Below are positions 50,173 to 53,380 of a stretch of 53,380 nucleotides of DNA, in pieces (within the stretch, counting starts at the first letter, position 1; each line of letters opens with the position of its first letter). The notes beneath the pieces were generated by a model. It ran no database searches, was not told where the DNA came from, and worked only from the letters and a program-made list of their open reading frames with translations. A program made the position numbers and the translations under genes. Source of the stretch: Phycisphaerales bacterium (lineage in GTDB: Bacteria > Planctomycetota > Phycisphaerae > Phycisphaerales > UBA1924); NCBI GenBank assembly GCA_020831775.1, contig JAFIFZ010000037.1, positions 1 to 53,380 of the forward strand, in the 5' to 3' direction.

Positions 50173-52257
50173 ATGAGCTCTTTCCCGGCGGGGATCACCC
50201 GCGTGCCCAATCTGATGCTTTCGCAGCTGACGGTCGGCCGCCTCGGGCGGACGGGCGTCGAGATGGCGCGTGTGCAGGAGCAGCTCGCGACGGGGCTGCG
50301 GGTCAACCGCCCCAGCGACGACGCCGTCGGCGCTGCGATCATCGCCGAGCTCAACGCGCGTCTGGGCCGGGCCGAGCAGACGAAAAGAAACCTCCAGCAC
50401 GCCGACTCGGCGCTGGCCGAGGCCGACTCCGCCCTCAACGAGGCGTACGAACTGCTGCTGCAGGCCAAGAGCATCGCGGGCGATCAGGTCAACTTCCCCA
50501 GCTCCGCCGACGAGCGTGCGGCCCAGGACCGGATCATCGACTCGATCATCACGGGGCTGGTGCACATCGGCAATCGGCGGGGCGTGGCGGGGCACATCTT
50601 CGGGGGCTCGAACCCGACCTCGCCCCCGATCGAGCAGTTCCTGACCGGCTTCCGCTTCAAGGGCGAGGGGCAGGGGCTGCTGACCGACCTGGGCGTCGGC
50701 TCGAGCATCCCGATCACACTCGGGCCGGAGAACGCGCTGGGCTCGGTCTCGGCCCGCGTCAACGGCACGCGCGACCTCGAGCCGGGCCTGACAACCGACA
50801 CCCGCCTGGCGGACATGCACGGCGCCCGGGGGCTCGGCGTCGGCGACGGGCCGATCGCCCTGAAGATCAACGGCGCCGACCCGATCACGATCGATCTGGC
50901 CAACGCCGACACCATCGGCGATGTGCTCAAGCGGATCGAAGCGGCGATCAAGCGCTACGAGACCGACAACGAGATCGATGTGCTCGGCCCCGGCGGGGTC
51001 TCCCTCGACGGGCGCTCGATCAGCATCGATGTCCTCCCCGCCCCCGCGGGCGAGCCGGCGTACGAGCTGGCGTTCAGCGGGGTGGGCGGCGCCAAAGCGG
51101 CGGCCGACCTGGGCCTGGAGGGCGAGTCCGGGCCGGTGGTCTTCGACGCCGCCTCGGCACTGGGGCTTGAGACCTCGCCCCGGCTGACCATGACCACCCC
51201 ACTCGCGGCGCTGGGCGCACTCGAGGACGACCTGCCCCTGGGCACGATCAGATTGCGCTCCCTCGGCAGAACGGCGCTGGTGGACCTCTCCAACGCGCAA
51301 AGCCTGCAGGATGTCGCCAAGGCGATCGAGGGAACGGGCCTGGGCCTGCGCGTCCGGATCGACCCCGAGACCGATCGGTTGATGGTCGTCAGCGAGGTCT
51401 CGTCGTCGAGGGGACAGGCACTGTCGATCGAGGACGCCGACGATTCTCTGACCGCCGGCCTGCTGGGCATCCGGTCGTTCGACCACCAGACCAAGGCGGC
51501 CGACCTGAACTTCGGGCGCGGGGTCTCGGTCGTCAGCGGGGCGACCCACCCCGACACGGGCGCCGCCGACCCCTTGCGCGACATCGACTTTCTGATCCAC
51601 CTGGGCGACGGCACCCCCATCGCCATCAACCTCTCGCCCTCGGACACCGCGACCGTCGGATCGATCGCTTCGGCGATCCAGGCGCAGCTGGAGCAGGGCC
51701 TGATCGAGGCGGGGCACGACCCGGCCGTGGCCCGCGTCGAGCTGGGGACGGGCCCCAACGGGCTGCGGATCGTGCAGGACACGACGACCGCGGGCATGGA
51801 CGCTGCGATCCGGGTGGAGGCGAAGAACAACAGCAGCGCCGCGTACGACCTCGGGCTGGTCGGGGGCGAGTACGACCCGGGCGATGGCGTACTGCGCGGG
51901 GCGGATGTCTCGAAGGTCCGGCCGGAGAACGCGCTGACGGCCCTGATGGATCTTCGCGAGGCCCTGATGGCCAACGACACGGCTGGCATCACCTTTGCGG
52001 GAGAGCGTCTAGAGCGAGCACTCTCGGATGTGGCAGACGCACGGGGCGTCGCCGGGGCGCACGCCAGACGGGTGGACTCGGAGCTCTGGCATCTGGAGGA
52101 CCGCAGGGTGGTCGACGAAACGCTCCGGAGCGACATCCGGGACACGGACTTCACGAAGGCGGCGACCCGCATGGCCATGCTGCAGACGCAGCTCCAGGCG
52201 GGGTACCAGAGCACAGCGAGCATGCAGAACCTCTCGCTGCTTGATTTTCTGGGTTGA
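50173..52257 (+). CDS. flgL: Flagellar hook-associated protein FlgL, very long
   Basis: FlgL (HAP3) links FlgK to the filament. The flagellin-like N-terminus (about 1-150: QEQLATGLRVNRPSDD) and C-terminus (about 585-694: TKAATRMAMLQTQLQAGYQSTASMQNLSLLDFLG-type end) are intact. The product has 694 residues, more than twice the usual 300. The inserted middle holds three stretches like the flagellin IN motif (ALKINGADPITIDLANADTI; TIRLRSLGRTALVDLSNAQS; FLIHLGDGTPIAINLSPSDT), each followed by a small domain. AAGGA lies upstream of the ATG. Gap to flgK is 15 nt. Confidence 0.9.
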   Translation: MSSFPAGITRVPNLMLSQLTVGRLGRTGVEMARVQEQLATGLRVNRPSDDAVGAAIIAELNARLGRAEQTKRNLQHADSALAEADSALNEAYELLLQAKSIAGDQVNFPSSADERAAQDRIIDSIITGLVHIGNRRGVAGHIFGGSNPTSPPIEQFLTGFRFKGEGQGLLTDLGVGSSIPITLGPENALGSVSARVNGTRDLEPGLTTDTRLADMHGARGLGVGDGPIALKINGADPITIDLANADTIGDVLKRIEAAIKRYETDNEIDVLGPGGVSLDGRSISIDVLPAPAGEPAYELAFSGVGGAKAAADLGLEGESGPVVFDAASALGLETSPRLTMTTPLAALGALEDDLPLGTIRLRSLGRTALVDLSNAQSLQDVAKAIEGTGLGLRVRIDPETDRLMVVSEVSSSRGQALSIEDADDSLTAGLLGIRSFDHQTKAADLNFGRGVSVVSGATHPDTGAADPLRDIDFLIHLGDGTPIAINLSPSDTATVGSIASAIQAQLEQGLIEAGHDPAVARVELGTGPNGLRIVQDTTTAGMDAAIRVEAKNNSSAAYDLGLVGGEYDPGDGVLRGADVSKVRPENALTALMDLREALMANDTAGITFAGERLERALSDVADARGVAGAHARRVDSELWHLEDRRVVDETLRSDIRDTDFTKAATRMAMLQTQLQAGYQSTASMQNLSLLDFLG

Positions 52258-52342
52258 GAGAGACCTCGGCCGGCGGACCGAAAGGCCCGCGCGAGCCGGT
52301 TGACACAGTCAGGCACGCCCTCCCGAACGACGGCCACGGGAC

Positions 52343-52357
52343 GGGCACGCTGGAAGC
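52343..52357 (+). promoter_or_regulatory. Weak sigma-54-like site before fliW
   Basis: GGGCACG-CTGG-AAGC keeps the invariant GG and GC with the right spacing but deviates elsewhere. It lies about 60 nt upstream of the fliW ATG in a 159-bp gap. Confidence 0.25.
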
Positions 52358-52416
52358 GGGACGCTCGGAGCGTCGCGCCTGGGCAGGTATAGGGCCGGAA
52401 AGACGGGAGCGCACCG

Positions 52417-52875
52417 ATGGAAGTGCGGACGACTCGCTTCGGGGTGATCGAGATCGCGGAGGACCGCGTGATCACCTTCCCCAAAGGTCTGCTGGGATTC
52501 CCCGAGAGGACGCGGTTCTGTCTTCTCGAACCCGGCGACGACGCGTGCTTTTTCTGGCTGCAGTCCCTGGACGAGCCGAGCCTCGCGTTCGTGGTGACCG
52601 ACCCGGCACTCTTCGTGCCGGACTACTCGGTGCCGATCCGCAAGGAGCAGATGGGTGAGCTGGAGCTCTCCCGTCTTGAGGACGCGCAGGTTTTCGTGAT
52701 CGTCAACCGCGTCGAGGATCACCTGACGGGGAACCTTCAGGGCCCGCTTGTGGTCAACACGCTCAGCCGCGTCGGCGAGCAGGTTGTGCTCGCGGAGAAG
52801 CGCTGGACGACGCGCCACAAGCTCGTGAAGGTGGCCGCGGTCGAAGAGCCGGAGCGCCGCGCCGCGTCGGCCTGA
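52417..52875 (+). CDS. fliW: Flagellar assembly factor FliW
   Basis: FliW binds CsrA and flagellin; in Bacillus, free FliW blocks CsrA until flagellin titrates it, which couples filament protein synthesis to export. The 152-residue product has the family stretches [33 protein letters not shown] and [17 protein letters not shown]. Length is normal. It lies 145 nt upstream of csrA, the partner. Confidence 0.95.
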   Translation: MEVRTTRFGVIEIAEDRVITFPKGLLGFPERTRFCLLEPGDDACFFWLQSLDEPSLAFVVTDPALFVPDYSVPIRKEQMGELELSRLEDAQVFVIVNRVEDHLTGNLQGPLVVNTLSRVGEQVVLAEKRWTTRHKLVKVAAVEEPERRAASA

Positions 52876-53020
52876 ATCTACGGGACGGCCCGTACTTACC
52901 CCTTGTGTCCCGGCCAGAAGCGCCGGGGCGGTCACGGGTGCGCTCCGCGCGTTCCCGGTCACCAGTCATCTTCCCGCGCCGACGCCGGCGCGGGGGGCAG
53001 GGTTCAAAGGAGCCGACACC

Positions 53021-53329
53021 ATGCTGGTGCTGTCCCGTCAGCGAGACGAGACCATCATGATCGGCGACGACATCGAGATCACTGTCGTCGACATCCGGGG
53101 CGACAAGGTGCGACTCGGCATCAACGCCCCGACCCGGATCGCGGTGCACCGCAAAGAGGTGTACGAAGCGATCCGCCGAGAGAATGAACAAGCCGCCAAG
53201 GTCCGCGGCGATGACATCGGAGTACTCACCCAGACCATCCGCCCCGGCCCGCAGAAGAGCGGCCAGGGCCCATCCAGACTCTCGTCGCCGGCGCCGCAGA
53301 ACGGCGCACGGATCAAGCCCTCTGCTTGA
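53021..53329 (+). CDS. csrA: Carbon storage/translational regulator CsrA, extended
   Basis: CsrA is a dimeric RNA-binding protein that blocks translation by binding GGA motifs, notably in the flagellin mRNA leader. The first 57 residues are a standard CsrA core ([26 protein letters not shown] and the RNA-contacting [10 protein letters not shown]). The product has 102 residues; the extra 45 form a Pro/Ser/Lys-rich, disordered tail. AAAGGAG (53006-53012) lies 8 nt before the ATG; its GGA could allow self-binding. It follows fliW. Confidence 0.95.
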   Translation: MLVLSRQRDETIMIGDDIEITVVDIRGDKVRLGINAPTRIAVHRKEVYEAIRRENEQAAKVRGDDIGVLTQTIRPGPQKSGQGPSRLSSPAPQNGARIKPSA

Positions 53330-53339
53330 GGGCCCACGG

Positions 53340-53375
<36 letters not shown>

Positions 53376-53380
53376 CGGCG

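Noticed and set aside
48640-51717. Long minus-strand open frame of 1025 codons opposite flgK and flgL
   Set aside because: Antisense of two clear flagellar genes; composition is Arg/Asp/Val-rich with no domain.
52300-52328. TTGACA upstream of fliW as a sigma-70 promoter
   Set aside because: No acceptable -10 element at 16-18 nt; CCGAAC is found there.

Overview
This 53.4 kb, GC-rich window looks like a chromosomal segment of a planctomycete, most likely class Phycisphaerae. Four features point that way: exported proteins ending in a two-loop calcium-binding dockerin and a terminal Gly-Cys; a PEP-CTERM-like surface protein; an ECF-type sigma factor beside a Ser/Thr kinase fused to WD40 repeats; and L- and P-ring flagellar genes, which require an outer membrane and peptidoglycan. 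The taxon is an inference; no rRNA or tRNA gene was seen.

Layout. 1-4.2 kb: the 3' end of one GC-dockerin protein, an unrecognised minus-strand gene, a complete GC-dockerin protein and a response regulator. The two dockerin ends and their terminators form a near-identical direct repeat. 4.3-20.3 kb is mostly housekeeping: a small unknown protein, D-Ala-D-Ala carboxypeptidase, UbiD-family decarboxylase, methyltransferase, proC, accA, a DksA-like protein with a long histone-H1-like tail, lspA, a tetratricopeptide-like membrane protein, a cupin, an MBL hydrolase, mutS, a small membrane protein, an aldo/keto reductase and a thioredoxin-like protein. 20.6-27.1 kb: a PEP-CTERM-like protein with a long leader, then ctpA-tsaD-release-factor-like (minus), hflX and an inositol-monophosphatase/HisN-like gene. 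27.1-33.2 kb: an addB-addA recombination helicase-nuclease pair. 33.3-37.9 kb: the kinase-WD40 gene, converging on a sigma factor translationally coupled to an unknown gene. 38.2-42.5 kb: an M14 metallopeptidase, a DinB-like protein and a MoeB/ThiF-like E1 enzyme.

42.7-53.3 kb is a continuous flagellar cluster on the plus strand: flgF, flgG, flgA, flgH, then flgI, a FlgJ-like rod-binding gene, flgN-like, flgK, flgL, fliW and csrA. Two sites matching the sigma-54 -24/-12 pattern lie about 50 nt upstream of flgF and flgI and divide the cluster into a rod/L-ring unit and a P-ring/hook-filament-junction unit. The order flgN-flgK-flgL-fliW-csrA resembles that of Bacillus and predicts a flagellin gene just beyond the window, which ends in a 35-nt G homopolymer that may be a sequencing artefact.

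No CRISPR array, insertion sequence, prophage or classical defence island was found. The most novel points are the duplicated GC-dockerin/terminator cassette, the DksA-like protein that has lost most zinc ligands and gained a histone-like tail, the sigma-54 architecture of the flagellar genes, the very large FlgL, and the sigma factor/unknown/kinase module.
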